Positions 20,683-29,251 of a stretch of DNA of 64,000 nucleotides are shown piece after piece. Where the stretch lies: the NCBI GenBank assembly GCA_016617495.1, contig WYCU01000004.1, positions 62,001 through 126,000 on the forward strand, given 5' to 3'. Under the pieces are notes generated by a model. The model had not been told where the DNA came from. It searched no databases and saw only the letters and a program-made list of their open reading frames with translations. This DNA is from Azonexaceae bacterium s22 (GTDB lineage Bacteria; Pseudomonadota; Gammaproteobacteria; Burkholderiales; Rhodocyclaceae). How positions within the stretch are numbered: the stretch's first letter is position 1; every line of letters begins with the position of its first letter. The translations under genes were made by a program, and so were the position numbers.

Positions 20683-21450
20683 ATGCCGAACAAGGTGCAG
20701 GTTCCGCGGATTTCAGATGCCATCGCAGCCACGCTCGAGCGCCGGATTCTCGAAGGCTCGCTGCGTCCGGGCGACCGTCTGCCGCCGGAACGCGAGCTGG
20801 CCGTCGATCTCGGCGTCTCGCGTCCCAGCCTGCGCGAAGCGATTCAAAAGCTGGCCTCCAAGGGCATGGTCCAGAGCCGGCAGGGCGGCGGCACCTATGT
20901 GACCGATGCGCTGGAAACGAGCTTTTCCGATCCCTGGCAGGACATGATGGGCAAGCACCCGAACTTGCGCGAAGACATGCTCGAATTCCGCCGCATGCTC
21001 GAAGGGCAGGCCGCCGAATGGGCCGCCGAACGCGCCACCGACGCCGATCTGCGCCGGCTGGACCAGACCTTTGCCACGCTGCGCGCCGCTTTTGATTCCG
21101 ACGACACCGAGCGCCGCTCCGAAGCCGACATCGCCTTTCACCAGGCCATTGGCGACGCCGCGCACAACGTGCTGATCGGCCACCTTTCCGGCGCGCTGCT
21201 GCGCCTGATGCACGACAACATCCGTCTCAACCTGGGCGAGCTGAAGAGCGTGCCCGCCGCCAGCCGCCTGTTGATGACGCAACACGAAGCCATCTACCGC
21301 GCCGTGCGCGAAAACAAACCGCAAGCTGCCCGTGCCGCGGCCGAAACGCACATCGACTTCGTGCGCGAAACCCTGGCCCAGACCCTGCGTTCCGTCGCCC
21401 GCCGCGAAACCGCCGAGCGCCGGCTGAACACCGAATTCACCACTTCCTGA
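20683..21450 (+). CDS. GntR/FadR-family repressor of the lactate operon
   Basis: Likely lactate-responsive regulator (LldR/LutR/PdhR type). The N-terminal winged helix-turn-helix covers about residues 8-75 ([46 protein letters not shown]). The C-terminal FCD effector domain has the expected metal-site pattern: D and H in [12 protein letters not shown] and a later H in [11 protein letters not shown] and AETHIDF. It is divergent from lutABC and surrounded by three copies of one operator, so it probably represses both itself and lutABC. ATG 20683 is preferred because conserved sequence begins there; no ribosome site is visible. A GTG at 20650 is the alternative. The effector is inferred from context. 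Confidence 0.88.
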   Translation: MPNKVQVPRISDAIAATLERRILEGSLRPGDRLPPERELAVDLGVSRPSLREAIQKLASKGMVQSRQGGGTYVTDALETSFSDPWQDMMGKHPNLREDMLEFRRMLEGQAAEWAAERATDADLRRLDQTFATLRAAFDSDDTERRSEADIAFHQAIGDAAHNVLIGHLSGALLRLMHDNIRLNLGELKSVPAASRLLMTQHEAIYRAVRENKPQAARAAAETHIDFVRETLAQTLRSVARRETAERRLNTEFTTS

Positions 21451-21479
21451 TTTTCAATTCGATCCCCGAAAGGACCTCC

Positions 21480-23855
21480 ATGGAACAGCTCGTCATCCCC
21501 TTCGAGAAACTGCGCATGACCGACGTCGATCAGGTCGGCGGCAAGAACGCTTCGCTCGGCGAAATGATTTCGCAGCTCGCCGACACCGGCGTGCGCGTGC
21601 CCGGCGGCTTTGCCACCACGGCCCATGCCTACCGCATTTTCCTCTCCCAGTCCGGCCTCGATCAGAAGATCAACGCCGCGCTGGATGCGCTCGATGTCGA
21701 TGATGTGAATGCGCTGGTCAAGACCGGTGCCGAGATTCGCCAATGGGTGCTCGACACGCCGTTCCCGATGGAACTGACCATCGCCATCACCGAGCAATAC
21801 CAGCGTCTGGTCGCCGAATCCGGCGCCGACATGTCCTTCGCCGTGCGCTCCTCCGCCACCGCCGAAGACCTCCCCGATGCCTCCTTCGCCGGCCAGCAGG
21901 AAACCTTCCTGAACATCGTCGGCCTCGAAAACATCATGCACGCCATCAAGGAGGTGTTCGCGTCGCTCTACAACGACCGCGCCATCTCCTACCGCGTGCA
22001 CAAGGGCTTTGTCCACGCCGATGTCGCCCTCTCCGCCGGCATCCAGCGCATGGTCCGTTCCGACAAGGGCGCGGCTGGCGTGATGTTCACCCTCGACACC
22101 GAATCCGGCTTCCGCGATGCCGTCTTCGTCACCTCCAGCTACGGCCTCGGCGAAACGGTGGTGCAGGGCGCGGTGAATCCGGACGAGTTCTACGTTCACA
22201 AGCCCATGCTCGAAGCCGGCAAAAAGGCCGTTGTGCGCCGTAACCTCGGCTCCAAGCTGATCAAAATGGTCTTTGCCGCCGAAAAGGTCGCCGGCAAATC
22301 CACGATCACCGAAGATGTGGCCGAAAATCTGCGCCACCAGTTCTCGATCAATGACGAAGAAGTCATGGAACTGGCCCGCTACGCCCAGATCATCGAAAAG
22401 CACTACGAGCGCCCGATGGATATCGAATGGGGCAAGGACGGCGTCGACGGCAAGCTCTACATCCTGCAAGCCCGCCCGGAAACCGTGCAGTCCCAAGCCG
22501 CTGCCGGCAAGCAGGAAAAATTCAAGCTCAAGTCCTACTCCAAGGTCATCGCATCCGGCCGCGCCATTGGCCAGAAGATCGGCATCGGCCCTGTGCGCGT
22601 CGTGCATGACCCCAAGGAAATGGACAAGGTCCAGCCGGGCGACGTGCTGGTCGCCGACATGACCGACCCGAACTGGGAACCGGTCATGAAGCGCGCCTCC
22701 GCCATCGTCACCAACCGCGGCGGCCGCACCTGCCACGCCGCCATCATCGCGCGCGAACTCGGCATCCCGGCCATTGTCGGCTGCGGCGATGCCACCGAAA
22801 CCCTGAACGAAGGCGATATCGTCACCGTCTCCTGTACCGAAGGCGATACCGGCCACGTCTACCGCGGCAAGCTCGACTTTGAAGTCACCACCCGCGACAT
22901 CTCCGCCATGCCGGAAGTGCCCGTCAAGGTCATGATGAACGTCGGCAACCCCGAACTCGCCTTCGAATTCGCCCAGCTGCCCAACGCCGGCGTCGGTCTG
23001 GCGCGTGTGGAATTCATCATCAACAACGTCATCGGCATCCACCCCAAGGCCATCCTCGACGTAGAACGCCTGCCGGCCTCCAAGCGCGAAGAAATCAAGC
23101 GCCGCGCCCGCGGCTACGCCAGCCCGAAAGCCTTCTTCGAAGAGAAGCTGGTCGAAGGCGTGGCCACCATCGCCGCCGCCTTCTGGCCCAACCCGGTCAT
23201 CGTGCGTTTGTCCGACTTCAAGTCCAACGAATACCGCAAGCTGCTCGGCGGCGAACTCTACGAGCCGGAAGAAGAAAACCCCATGCTCGGCTTCCGCGGC
23301 GCCTCCCGCTACATCGCCCACACCTTCGAAGACTGCTTCGAAATGGAATGCCGCGCGATGAAGAAAGTGCGCGAAGAAATGGGCCTGACCAACGTGCAAC
23401 TGATGGTCCCCTTCGTCCGCACCGTCGGCGAAGGCCAGGCTGTGGTCGACCTGCTGGCCGAACATGGCCTCAAGCAGGGCGAGCATGACCTCAAGCTCAT
23501 CATGATGTGCGAAATCCCGTCCAACGCCCTGTTGGCCGACGACTTCCTCAAGATCTTCGACGGCTTCTCCATCGGCTCCAACGACCTCACCCAGCTCACG
23601 CTCGGCCTCGACCGCGACTCCGGCCTCGTCGCCAACCTCTTCGACGAACGCGACCCGGCCGTCAAGATGCTGCTCGCCATGGCCATTGCCGCCGCCAACA
23701 AAGCCGGCAAATACATCGGCATCTGCGGCCAAGGCCCCTCCGACCACCCGGACCTCGCCGAATGGCTCATGGATCAAGGCATCAGCAGCATCTCCCTGAA
23801 CCCGGACACCGTCGTGGACACCTGGACGCGCCTCGCCAGCCACAAGAAAGCCTGA
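21480..23855 (+). CDS. ppsA: Phosphoenolpyruvate synthase
   Basis: Converts pyruvate, ATP and water to PEP, AMP and Pi, the first step of gluconeogenesis from lactate or pyruvate. The N-terminal ATP-grasp domain has [10 protein letters not shown] and [20 protein letters not shown]. The mobile phosphohistidine domain has [20 protein letters not shown] (catalytic His). The C-terminal PEP/pyruvate barrel has [17 protein letters not shown]-like sequence and CGQGPSDHP (catalytic Cys). 791 aa is normal. AAGGACCTCC precedes the ATG. It is 29 bases downstream of the lactate regulator and may be co-transcribed with it. It is the target of PpsR. Confidence 0.98.
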   Translation: MEQLVIPFEKLRMTDVDQVGGKNASLGEMISQLADTGVRVPGGFATTAHAYRIFLSQSGLDQKINAALDALDVDDVNALVKTGAEIRQWVLDTPFPMELTIAITEQYQRLVAESGADMSFAVRSSATAEDLPDASFAGQQETFLNIVGLENIMHAIKEVFASLYNDRAISYRVHKGFVHADVALSAGIQRMVRSDKGAAGVMFTLDTESGFRDAVFVTSSYGLGETVVQGAVNPDEFYVHKPMLEAGKKAVVRRNLGSKLIKMVFAAEKVAGKSTITEDVAENLRHQFSINDEEVMELARYAQIIEKHYERPMDIEWGKDGVDGKLYILQARPETVQSQAAAGKQEKFKLKSYSKVIASGRAIGQKIGIGPVRVVHDPKEMDKVQPGDVLVADMTDPNWEPVMKRASAIVTNRGGRTCHAAIIARELGIPAIVGCGDATETLNEGDIVTVSCTEGDTGHVYRGKLDFEVTTRDISAMPEVPVKVMMNVGNPELAFEFAQLPNAGVGLARVEFIINNVIGIHPKAILDVERLPASKREEIKRRARGYASPKAFFEEKLVEGVATIAAAFWPNPVIVRLSDFKSNEYRKLLGGELYEPEEENPMLGFRGASRYIAHTFEDCFEMECRAMKKVREEMGLTNVQLMVPFVRTVGEGQAVVDLLAEHGLKQGEHDLKLIMMCEIPSNALLADDFLKIFDGFSIGSNDLTQLTLGLDRDSGLVANLFDERDPAVKMLLAMAIAAANKAGKYIGICGQGPSDHPDLAEWLMDQGISSISLNPDTVVDTWTRLASHKKA

Positions 23856-23920
23856 TTGTCGCGGTCGACCGCCAAAAACAGGCAAAAATCAAAAGGCCGG
23901 GAGCGATCCCGGCCTTTTTG
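23855..23920 (+). repeat. Dispersed GTCGAC repeat with terminator, after ppsA
   Basis: Reference copy: core ATTGTCGCGGTCGACC (containing the palindrome GCGGTCGACCGC), an A-rich tract and the GGCCGGGA hairpin. It begins on the last base of the ppsA stop codon, so it abuts the gene exactly. Confidence 0.85.
23891..23919 (+). terminator. Intrinsic terminator of ppsA within the dispersed repeat
   Basis: Stem AAAAGGCCGGGA / TCCCGGCCTTTT around a four-base GCGA loop, followed by a T-run. Strong in both directions because the left arm starts with AAAA. Confidence 0.9.
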
Positions 23921-24020
23921 TTTGGATTGTGTGAGTGACGGTGAGCTTCTGACTAGCTGTGAGCGAAAATCTGCCGGATACCGGCTGTCCACCTGTTCAG
24001 CCATACGTAATCCCTTACGA

Positions 24021-24050
24021 ACCGTTCAAATTTTCCTTCTTTTGAACGGT
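24021..24050. repeat. 10-bp perfect inverted repeat downstream of the WYL-like gene
   Basis: ACCGTTCAAA and TTTGAACGGT with a 10-base pyrimidine-rich loop, about 50 bases beyond the stop of the minus-strand gene ending at 24102. There is no T-run, so it could be an mRNA 3' stem or a protein site. Confidence 0.5.
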
Positions 24051-24101
24051 GCCACCGTTCTACGAGAAAACATCTTTCTGTTACCCCGTAGTTTGACTCG
24101 C

Positions 24102-24392
24102 TTAGAGTTGTGCGTATATTGTGATCATGCCTTTATCTCCACGACGGTACCCTGGCGGATAACCTTGGAAGTGAGATCCTGTTGCGCTTAACCCGGTGAT
24201 TTTCGATAGTTTTAGCAAATCCCAATCGTGATCTGGACTAATGTGCCCTCCAGAGATTTGGTAGCAGCGCAAGACGTCATTTCCCGCGTGCGATATACCG
24301 ACGGCAGCAGGTTGGACAAGACGTTGTAAGCCATCGTAGACGATGGAAAGACATTCGCGATTCAAAATCGCATTGATTAGCTTTGTTTTCAA
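24102..24392 (-). CDS. Small WYL-domain-like protein
   Basis: 96-residue protein read from a TTG start that has a very good AAGGAG site eight bases upstream. The pattern INAILNRECLSIVYDGLQRLVQP...WDLLKLSKITGLSATGSHF resembles an isolated WYL domain, a ligand- or nucleic-acid-sensing module usually fused to helix-turn-helix or CRISPR/defence proteins. No DNA-binding domain is present. It is 56 bases downstream of the YjzC-like gene, probably on the same transcript from the CIRCE-bearing promoter. The family call is by pattern and is moderately sure. Confidence 0.65.
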   Translation of the reverse strand: MKTKLINAILNRECLSIVYDGLQRLVQPAAVGISHAGNDVLRCYQISGGHISPDHDWDLLKLSKITGLSATGSHFQGYPPGYRRGDKGMITIYAQL

Positions 24393-24448
24393 GACTGATC
24401 TCCTTGGAAAACGAAAAGGCGACCGAAGCCGCCTTCAAATACCGCCTG

Positions 24449-24640
24449 TTAGCGTTTGCTATTTGGGGTGGTATGGACGGGCTTCCAAGTGCTTCCTGGG
24501 GAGGTGGTCGGCGGAAGGGGTTTGTTGTCCGCAACGGTTGCATAGTTCGGACGTGCGCCACCTTTCGGGCCAATTTCTTGAAAAATACCGCCACTATTTC
24601 CGGTGTTAGTACCGGGTTTGATGCCATTGCTTTTTGCCAT
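24449..24640 (-). CDS. YjzC-like small protein
   Basis: 63-residue polar protein starting at 24640 with AAGGAG seven bases upstream. The pattern KPGTNTGNSGGIFQEIGPKGG...KPLPPTTSPGSTW matches the YjzC family (small proteins with a PGT...SG.Y...G..G and PPT..PG..W layout), whose function is unknown. It is the first gene after a CIRCE element and promoter on the same strand, followed by the WYL-like gene. Heat-shock control through HrcA is therefore inferred. Confidence 0.7.
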   Translation of the reverse strand: MAKSNGIKPGTNTGNSGGIFQEIGPKGGARPNYATVADNKPLPPTTSPGSTWKPVHTTPNSKR

Positions 24641-24785
24641 TTCAAATCTCCTTAGAGAGGCAAGTTGTACCGGCAATAGAATCCCCCAGAACCACAAAAG
24701 AGATTGTCAAGTTTAGAAAACTCAACTATCTTCCGCGTTCTGTGCCTTACACAGGGAGCAGACCCCGCCGGATGGAGGGGGCTGC

Positions 24786-24823
24786 AAAAGCCACCATTGG
24801 TTGCCGCCATTGGTGGCTTTTTT
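24786..24823. terminator. Strong stem-loop in the leader of the YjzC-like gene
   Basis: AAAAGCCACCA and TGGTGGCTTTT (plus an inner TGG/CCA after one mismatch) around a short loop. It has TTTTTT on the plus strand but only TTTT on the minus strand. On the minus-strand message it lies between the CIRCE and the coding region, so it could be an attenuator; on the plus strand it would be a terminator without an evident gene. Confidence 0.6.
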
Positions 24824-24828
24824 CCTTT

Positions 24829-24865
24829 CTTGATTAGCACTCTTGTGTTGCGAGTGCTAATCAAG
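24829..24865. promoter_or_regulatory. CIRCE element (HrcA operator)
   Basis: Exact TTAGCACTC-N9-GAGTGCTAA consensus at 24834-24860; the arms extend perfectly to 14 bases each (24829-24842 and 24852-24865). It sits just downstream of a minus-strand -10, the position CIRCE has in groE and dnaK promoters. No chaperonin gene is near. Confidence 0.95.
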
Positions 24866-24868
24866 GCC

Positions 24869-24897
24869 AATCTACTATATATAGTACGTTTATGCAA
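24869..24897 (-). promoter_or_regulatory. Sigma-70-like promoter upstream of CIRCE
   Basis: On the minus strand, -35 TTGCAT (24892-24897) and -10 TAGATT (24869-24874) with a 17-base spacer. Transcription would start inside CIRCE and read toward the YjzC-like and WYL-like genes. Confidence 0.6.
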
Positions 24898-25066
24898 CAA
24901 GTCGACTATATACAGTTCTAGCTCCCGTTATTGGAAATAGGGGTGACTCGTGCCACCACTTGGCTTAGCCGAGCGGATGGTGGTTAAGGTGATCGGCAAT
25001 ATCTCCCTCTTTCCGAATAAAATCGTCGATATCTGAATGCGCACGGCCCGCTATAAGGGAAGGTGG

Positions 25067-25130
25067 TTTGTCGCGGCCGACAATCAAAAACAGGCAAAAA
25101 TCAAAAGGCCGAAATCAATCCCGGCCTTTG
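25067..25130 (+). repeat. Dispersed GTCGAC repeat with terminator, intergenic
   Basis: Diverged core TTTGTCGCGGCCGACA, followed by a well conserved AAAAACAGGCAAAAATCAAA tail and a terminator-like stem AAAGGCCG / CGGCCTTT (25104-25129). It lies downstream of no plus-strand gene. Confidence 0.75.
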
Positions 25131-25219
25131 TGTTTGGGTGACTACGCTCCTGGTTGCTGGCTATTTAACTCCCGAGTTACAGAGGGCGTTAATCCACAAC
25201 GCGCGCGTTGCTGAGCCCA

Positions 25220-25789
25220 TTAATCCTGCTTCGTCACCTCCAGCTTTTCCAGATCGAAGCCTTTCTGCCGCAGCCGGTTCAGCAGGGCGTTGTAGCGTGC
25301 GGGGTCAATGCTTGGTGTTCTGGAGAGAATCCACAGGTATTCCTTGTTGGGCTCGCTGACGGCGACCAATTGGTAGTCTTCGTCGATGTCGATGACCCAG
25401 TAGTTGCCCCAGACGAAGGGCAGGAAGGCGAGCCATGCGGGGGCGAAGTGGACTTCCAGTTTGGCTGAGGTGCTTGGGCCGACCTGCCGGGCCACGCCAA
25501 TTGCTTCATTGAGGGCGCCGCCGGCCAAGCGGCAGCGGTTGATGACCTTCACCTGGCCATCGCTCAGGAGGCTGTATTCGGCCTTGGCCCCGCTGACACA
25601 TTTTTTCTGGAACCAATTCGGGTATTTGGCGATTTCAAACCACGTGCCCATGTAGCGCGGCACGTCCAGGGATGGAATCGTGCTCAAGGGTGTATCCGCC
25701 GATGGCACGGTGTTTTCCGCAGCACCTGCGCTTGCCGTGGTACTCAGGGCTGCGAGGCACAAAAGTGTCGCAAGGCATTTCTTTTTCAT
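25220..25789 (-). CDS. blc: Bacterial lipocalin (Blc-like), secreted
   Basis: Beta-barrel lipid-binding protein of the envelope. It has a Sec-type signal peptide (LATLLCLAALSTTASAGAAE) without a clear lipobox, so it is probably periplasmic rather than a lipoprotein like E. coli Blc. The lipocalin signature GTWFEIAKYPNWFQ, the mid-barrel YWVIDIDEDYQLVAVSEP and the final YLWILSRTP (conserved Arg) are all present. 189 aa is typical. No operon partner; flanked by dispersed repeats on both sides. Confidence 0.93.
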   Translation of the reverse strand: MKKKCLATLLCLAALSTTASAGAAENTVPSADTPLSTIPSLDVPRYMGTWFEIAKYPNWFQKKCVSGAKAEYSLLSDGQVKVINRCRLAGGALNEAIGVARQVGPSTSAKLEVHFAPAWLAFLPFVWGNYWVIDIDEDYQLVAVSEPNKEYLWILSRTPSIDPARYNALLNRLRQKGFDLEKLEVTKQD

Positions 25790-26189
25790 AACCGGATTTT
25801 TCGCTATTCAGTTTGTCGCTTTGGATTGACGCGGTATTCGCCATGAACGATACCACCCGCGATCCGCCTCGCCAGTCGCGCGTCAGCGGATTGTCGCGGT
25901 CGACCGCCAAAAACAGGCAAAATTCAAAAGGCCGGGCGCGATGCCGGCCGTTTGGTTTGTGTCGGTGGGGGTTGCGAGCGACGCAATCCGGCCATTGGCC
26001 TGCCTTGGTGCCAATGGCAGCGTGTTGATTGCCGCATTGCGGGCGCGGGTTCAATGCGAAGGGCTCGGCCTTTGCGGTTACCGGGCCGACTGGCTGGGGT
26101 GCCCCAGGGCCGGCATAGGCTCAAGCGGGCTGGCACGGCCATGCCGAGCGCCGAAGCGCCCGGCATCAATTACGCAAACGACGGGGTAC
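25790..26189. other. Intergenic region between lipocalin and DUF1254 gene
   Basis: About 400 bases without a credible gene. It contains the lipocalin promoter region and one dispersed repeat with terminator-like hairpin (25890-25957). The rest is GC-rich sequence with short frames only. Confidence 0.6.
25890..25957 (+). repeat. Dispersed GTCGAC repeat with hairpin, upstream of the lipocalin gene
   Basis: Core ATTGTCGCGGTCGACC with the full GCGGTCGACCGC palindrome, then CAAAAACAGGCAAAATTC and a GGCCGGGC / GCCGGCC hairpin (25930-25950) followed by only three Ts. Confidence 0.8.
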
Positions 26190-27725
26190 TCAGGGCTGCA
26201 GTTCAATCTCGCCCGGGCGCCAGGTCTTGTTGAACCACGGCTCCAGCGGGCCGTACAGGCGCAGGATCGTAAACCAGGTTTGTCCGGGAACGGTCTGAAC
26301 CCAATTCGATGCTTTGCCCGGCGGGGCTTTCGGGCCGAAGTACACATCAATGGACCCGTCCGCATTCTTCTGGAGATCCTTGTTTTGACTGCTGACGCTG
26401 GGGAATTGCTCGTTACTTTGCTGCATGGAACGCGTTTGCGTGTTGTACACAATCACGGACCAGAAGGTCTTGACTGGCACATTGGGCGGCAAGCGCAGTT
26501 TGTAGTTCTTGCCGCCGTCGAGCGGCCGGCCTTTGGAATCCAGCGCGGTCCACGGATAGGTTGAGCCTTCGCCGACGATCTTCGTGTCCATCGCCGGTGT
26601 GACCCCGGTTGCGAGGAAGAAGAAGAAAGCGGCGGCGTCGAGATTGGCTACGCCCGGTTGCCATTCGAACTTGTAGCCCCCGAAAAACGCATAGCGCCAG
26701 TTCGCGTCGTCGAAGATGTAGCCAGCACGATCCCGCATGCGGTAGCCAATCGCCCGTGCGGTGGCGTCCCCCACGGCAGCGGCTTCGGTGAGAAGCTTTT
26801 TCATGCGCTCGTCAGGCGCGAACGGCTTGCCTTTCTGGATGCCGATCGATGCCCACATGCCCAGCGTGGTCGGGTCGACGGTCTCCGTGGGTTCTTCCTG
26901 CACGACCTGGTTGAGCATTTCCCAGAACGTCCATCCGGCCGGGCCGACCATGTTGAAGGGCTTGCCGGACATGTTGATGAAGTTCAGTTGGGGCGGATTG
27001 GCGGCCTGCGCCAGGGGGTAGATCTTCGTGAACTTCTTCACTTCGTCGACGCCGGGTTTGGGGTCGCCATCGACAAGGAAGCTACGCCAAGGCACCCACA
27101 CGCTGAAGGTTGCCGTGCGAATGACGTGGTAACCCGCGGGGATCTCGCCCTGATAGCCGGGCGGGACGAGCAGATATTTTCCGCCTGCGCCCCGGTCGGG
27201 GCCGGTGAGGCCGACATCGCCGGCCCAGCGATACCACATGTCGTTGACCGTCCCGAGCACTTTGGGCGGCACTTCAAGCACCATCGGGCCATTGCGCAAA
27301 TCCAGCCAAGACCACGTGTAGGGCGTGTTGTCGTTTGCCGTGAGTTCGATGGTGCGCGAATCGACCATCTGTTCCCAGATCGGCACCGTCAGATTGGCGG
27401 GCCCCATCGACAGAATGGCCTGGCGATTGGCCAATTGGTTTACCGGCGGTAAACCCAGGAGATAGGCCTGGACGGCGCGCTGGAAAATCAGGTTTTCCAG
27501 CAATTTGTCGGTGCTTGCGGCATCCGGTACGCCACCCTCGAAACGCAGTTTGCCGAAACGGGTTTCAAGCGTTGCCGGGGCGGCCACACCGGGCGGCATC
27601 GGCGTCGAGAATTTCTGGGATGGATCGGCCGGCGGCCCACGAAGCTCCTGGGCGCCCGCACCGGCAAATGCGGCGGTTAACACAATCGCCGCAATGGTTG
27701 TGGCCAAGCAACGCAGCTTTTTCAT
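26190..27725 (-). CDS. Secreted DUF1254/DUF1214 protein
   Basis: 511-residue exported protein of unknown function. The ATG at 27725 follows GAGGGTGAA and gives a signal peptide ending near AFAGAGAQ. The N-terminal half is DUF1254 (AVQAYLLGLPPVNQLANRQAILSMGPANLTVPIW, TIELTANDNTPYTWSWLDLRNGPMV). The C-terminal part is DUF1214 (FFLATGVTPAM, LDGGKNYKLRLPPNVPVKTFWSVIVYNTQTRSM, NADGSIDVYFGPKAP). It is divergent from an AraC regulator, and a paralogue lies at 30532 in mirror-image arrangement. The gene for a hydrolase- or transport-type role cannot be assigned from sequence. Confidence 0.88.
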   Translation of the reverse strand: MKKLRCLATTIAAIVLTAAFAGAGAQELRGPPADPSQKFSTPMPPGVAAPATLETRFGKLRFEGGVPDAASTDKLLENLIFQRAVQAYLLGLPPVNQLANRQAILSMGPANLTVPIWEQMVDSRTIELTANDNTPYTWSWLDLRNGPMVLEVPPKVLGTVNDMWYRWAGDVGLTGPDRGAGGKYLLVPPGYQGEIPAGYHVIRTATFSVWVPWRSFLVDGDPKPGVDEVKKFTKIYPLAQAANPPQLNFINMSGKPFNMVGPAGWTFWEMLNQVVQEEPTETVDPTTLGMWASIGIQKGKPFAPDERMKKLLTEAAAVGDATARAIGYRMRDRAGYIFDDANWRYAFFGGYKFEWQPGVANLDAAAFFFFLATGVTPAMDTKIVGEGSTYPWTALDSKGRPLDGGKNYKLRLPPNVPVKTFWSVIVYNTQTRSMQQSNEQFPSVSSQNKDLQKNADGSIDVYFGPKAPPGKASNWVQTVPGQTWFTILRLYGPLEPWFNKTWRPGEIELQP

Positions 27726-27997
27726 TTCACCCTCACCAATAGGAATAGTTCTGTCACGCATTGAACGGCGGCATGCGATACCGGCTGCCGGGACGATGCC
27801 TGGCGTTGGGAAGCAATCAATACACGCCAAAAAGATTAGCAGCTTCCGAGGGTATGCTCTTTGCAAATCCGGCCCTTGGCTTGACCGCCTTTTCGCGCCT
27901 CTCTAGGATCGCATTAAAAAAACCCCTTGCCGCCAACGGCGCTTACCTTGAGGGCTACCTATGGCGAATCGCCTGGATTGGCAAATGCGGTGCAATT

Positions 27998-29044
27998 GTG
28001 AAATCTGCAATTAGTGAAGGCGCAAGCAGCCGCCGGTACGCTTCACAGTCCGGGGATGTGCGGATTGGCCCGGTTGGCGCCATTCCGGAGGTCTTGCTGG
28101 CCCTGGGCGTGTCACCGCAGCAGATCTTCACCCAAGCCGGCGTCAGCCTTGGCAGTTTCAGCAATCCGGAAACTCGCATCGCATTCGAAGCCCTGGGGCG
28201 ATTGCTTGAGGCGTCTGTAGCGGCGACAAAGCGGGAAGATTTCGGGCTCCTGGTCGGTGCGCGTTTTCGGTTGCAGGATCTTGGTCTGCTCGGCGAACTC
28301 ATGCGCCATTCCCCGACCGTTGGCGATGCCTTGCGTGCCTTGCTCATGCATCTGCAGGTTTACGACCGGGGGGCGGTGCCGATGCTGCTGCGCCAGGAGC
28401 CGTCCAACGTCCTTCTCGGCTACTCGATCTATCGACCGGATATTCCGGGTATTGCCTATGCCTACGATGCGGCAATCGCCATCGCCAACCAGATCATGCG
28501 CGACCTCTGCGGCCCGGGATGGAAGCCGCTACGCGTGCAGTTTTCGCACTATCGCCCCAGGGAAACCGGGCCATTTCGCCAGCTGTTCGGCAACTATGTG
28601 CAGTTCGATGCCGAAGTGTCGGGGATCAGTTTCGAGTCATTCTGGCTCGATAAACCCATTGCGGGGTCCGATGCCTTGCGACGAAGCGAGGTATTGGCGG
28701 TCATCAAGGACGCACACGGCACCGCAGGCATGCGCTTTTCCGAGCAAGTGTTGGCGGCGCTACCGCAACTCGTATTGGGTGGCGCATCGTCCGCGACGAA
28801 TGTGGCGCTGAACTTCGGCATCCACGAGCGTACCTTGCGCAAGCGACTGACCCAGGAAGGGAGAAAATATCAGGACCTCCTGAACCAAACGCGATTTGAT
28901 CTGGCCGGGCAACTGCTGAAGAACACCCGCTTGCCGCTATCCGAAGTGGCGGCGGCGCTGAACTTTGCCGATCTGGCCACCTTCTCCCGCGCTTTCCGCG
29001 GCTGGGCCGGCATGAGCCCGACGATGTGGCGGAAGGAAAGTTGA
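27998..29044 (+). CDS. AraC-family regulator with arabinose-binding-like N-terminal domain
   Basis: Transcription factor with an Arabinose_bd-type (PF12625-like) effector domain at residues ~15-200 and a C-terminal double HTH (HERTLRKRLTQEGRKYQDLLNQTRFDLAGQLL...LPLSEVAAALNFADLATFSRAFRGWAGMSP). The frame is open back to 27761, but the domain begins shortly after the GTG at 27998, which gives a typical 348 aa; the start is uncertain and no clear ribosome site is seen. Divergent from the DUF1254 gene, so it probably controls that gene. Confidence 0.85.
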   Translation: MKSAISEGASSRRYASQSGDVRIGPVGAIPEVLLALGVSPQQIFTQAGVSLGSFSNPETRIAFEALGRLLEASVAATKREDFGLLVGARFRLQDLGLLGELMRHSPTVGDALRALLMHLQVYDRGAVPMLLRQEPSNVLLGYSIYRPDIPGIAYAYDAAIAIANQIMRDLCGPGWKPLRVQFSHYRPRETGPFRQLFGNYVQFDAEVSGISFESFWLDKPIAGSDALRRSEVLAVIKDAHGTAGMRFSEQVLAALPQLVLGGASSATNVALNFGIHERTLRKRLTQEGRKYQDLLNQTRFDLAGQLLKNTRLPLSEVAAALNFADLATFSRAFRGWAGMSPTMWRKES

Positions 29045-29123
29045 GCCCTTGAGCTTGCCGATCGCTTCGGTTTTTTGGGGTGATCGGATGCGGCGATATT
29101 GAAGGGGCCCCGCCCAGGCATGA

Positions 29124-29185
29124 ATTGTCGCGGTCGACTGCCAAAAACAGGCAAAAATCGAAAGGTCCGGCGCAACTATGGCGAT
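29124..29185 (+). repeat. Dispersed GTCGAC repeat after the first AraC gene
   Basis: Core ATTGTCGCGGTCGACT and GCCAAAAACAGGCAAAAATC are well kept, but the terminator hairpin has decayed (AAAGGTCCGG...). It lies between two convergent AraC genes. Confidence 0.75.
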
Positions 29186-29251
29186 TTTGTTGGGAGCACT
29201 TTGTGTCCGGGCTGCGAAGTGCGTTTCGGATTGTTTCCGGTGGCGCTAAGC

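Larger units (their letters stand above)
24641..25219. other. Intergenic region with heat-shock promoter, hairpin and one dispersed repeat
   Basis: No convincing gene. From left to right it holds the leader of the YjzC-like gene, a strong stem-loop, the CIRCE element, a minus-strand promoter, an AT-rich stretch (about 24870-24930), and a dispersed repeat with terminator (25067-25129). A short open frame on the minus strand just after CIRCE (ending at 24652) has poor ribosome spacing and no recognisable features. Confidence 0.7.

Noticed and set aside
20650-20683. GTG at 20650 as start of the lactate regulator.
   Set aside because: It would place the start codon right at the promoter -10 and translate the two operator copies into non-conserved residues; conserved sequence begins after ATG 20683.
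21294-23885. An 863-codon open frame antisense to ppsA.
   Set aside because: It is complementary to a well-recognised gene, has no ribosome site, and its composition reflects GC-rich third positions of ppsA. The same applies to long frames antisense to ppc (9265-12096) and dld (13693-15888).
24652-24900. Small minus-strand frame directly after CIRCE (starting MAATNGG).
   Set aside because: Its ribosome site is too far from the ATG, it spans the stem-loop, and the peptide has no recognisable pattern; the YjzC-like gene further on is a much better first gene.
24955-25010. tRNA-like stretch (TTAGCCGAGCGGATGG...GGTTAAGG).
   Set aside because: It resembles a D-arm, but there is no T-arm GGTTCGAATCC-like sequence, no acceptor-stem pairing and no 3' end at the right distance.
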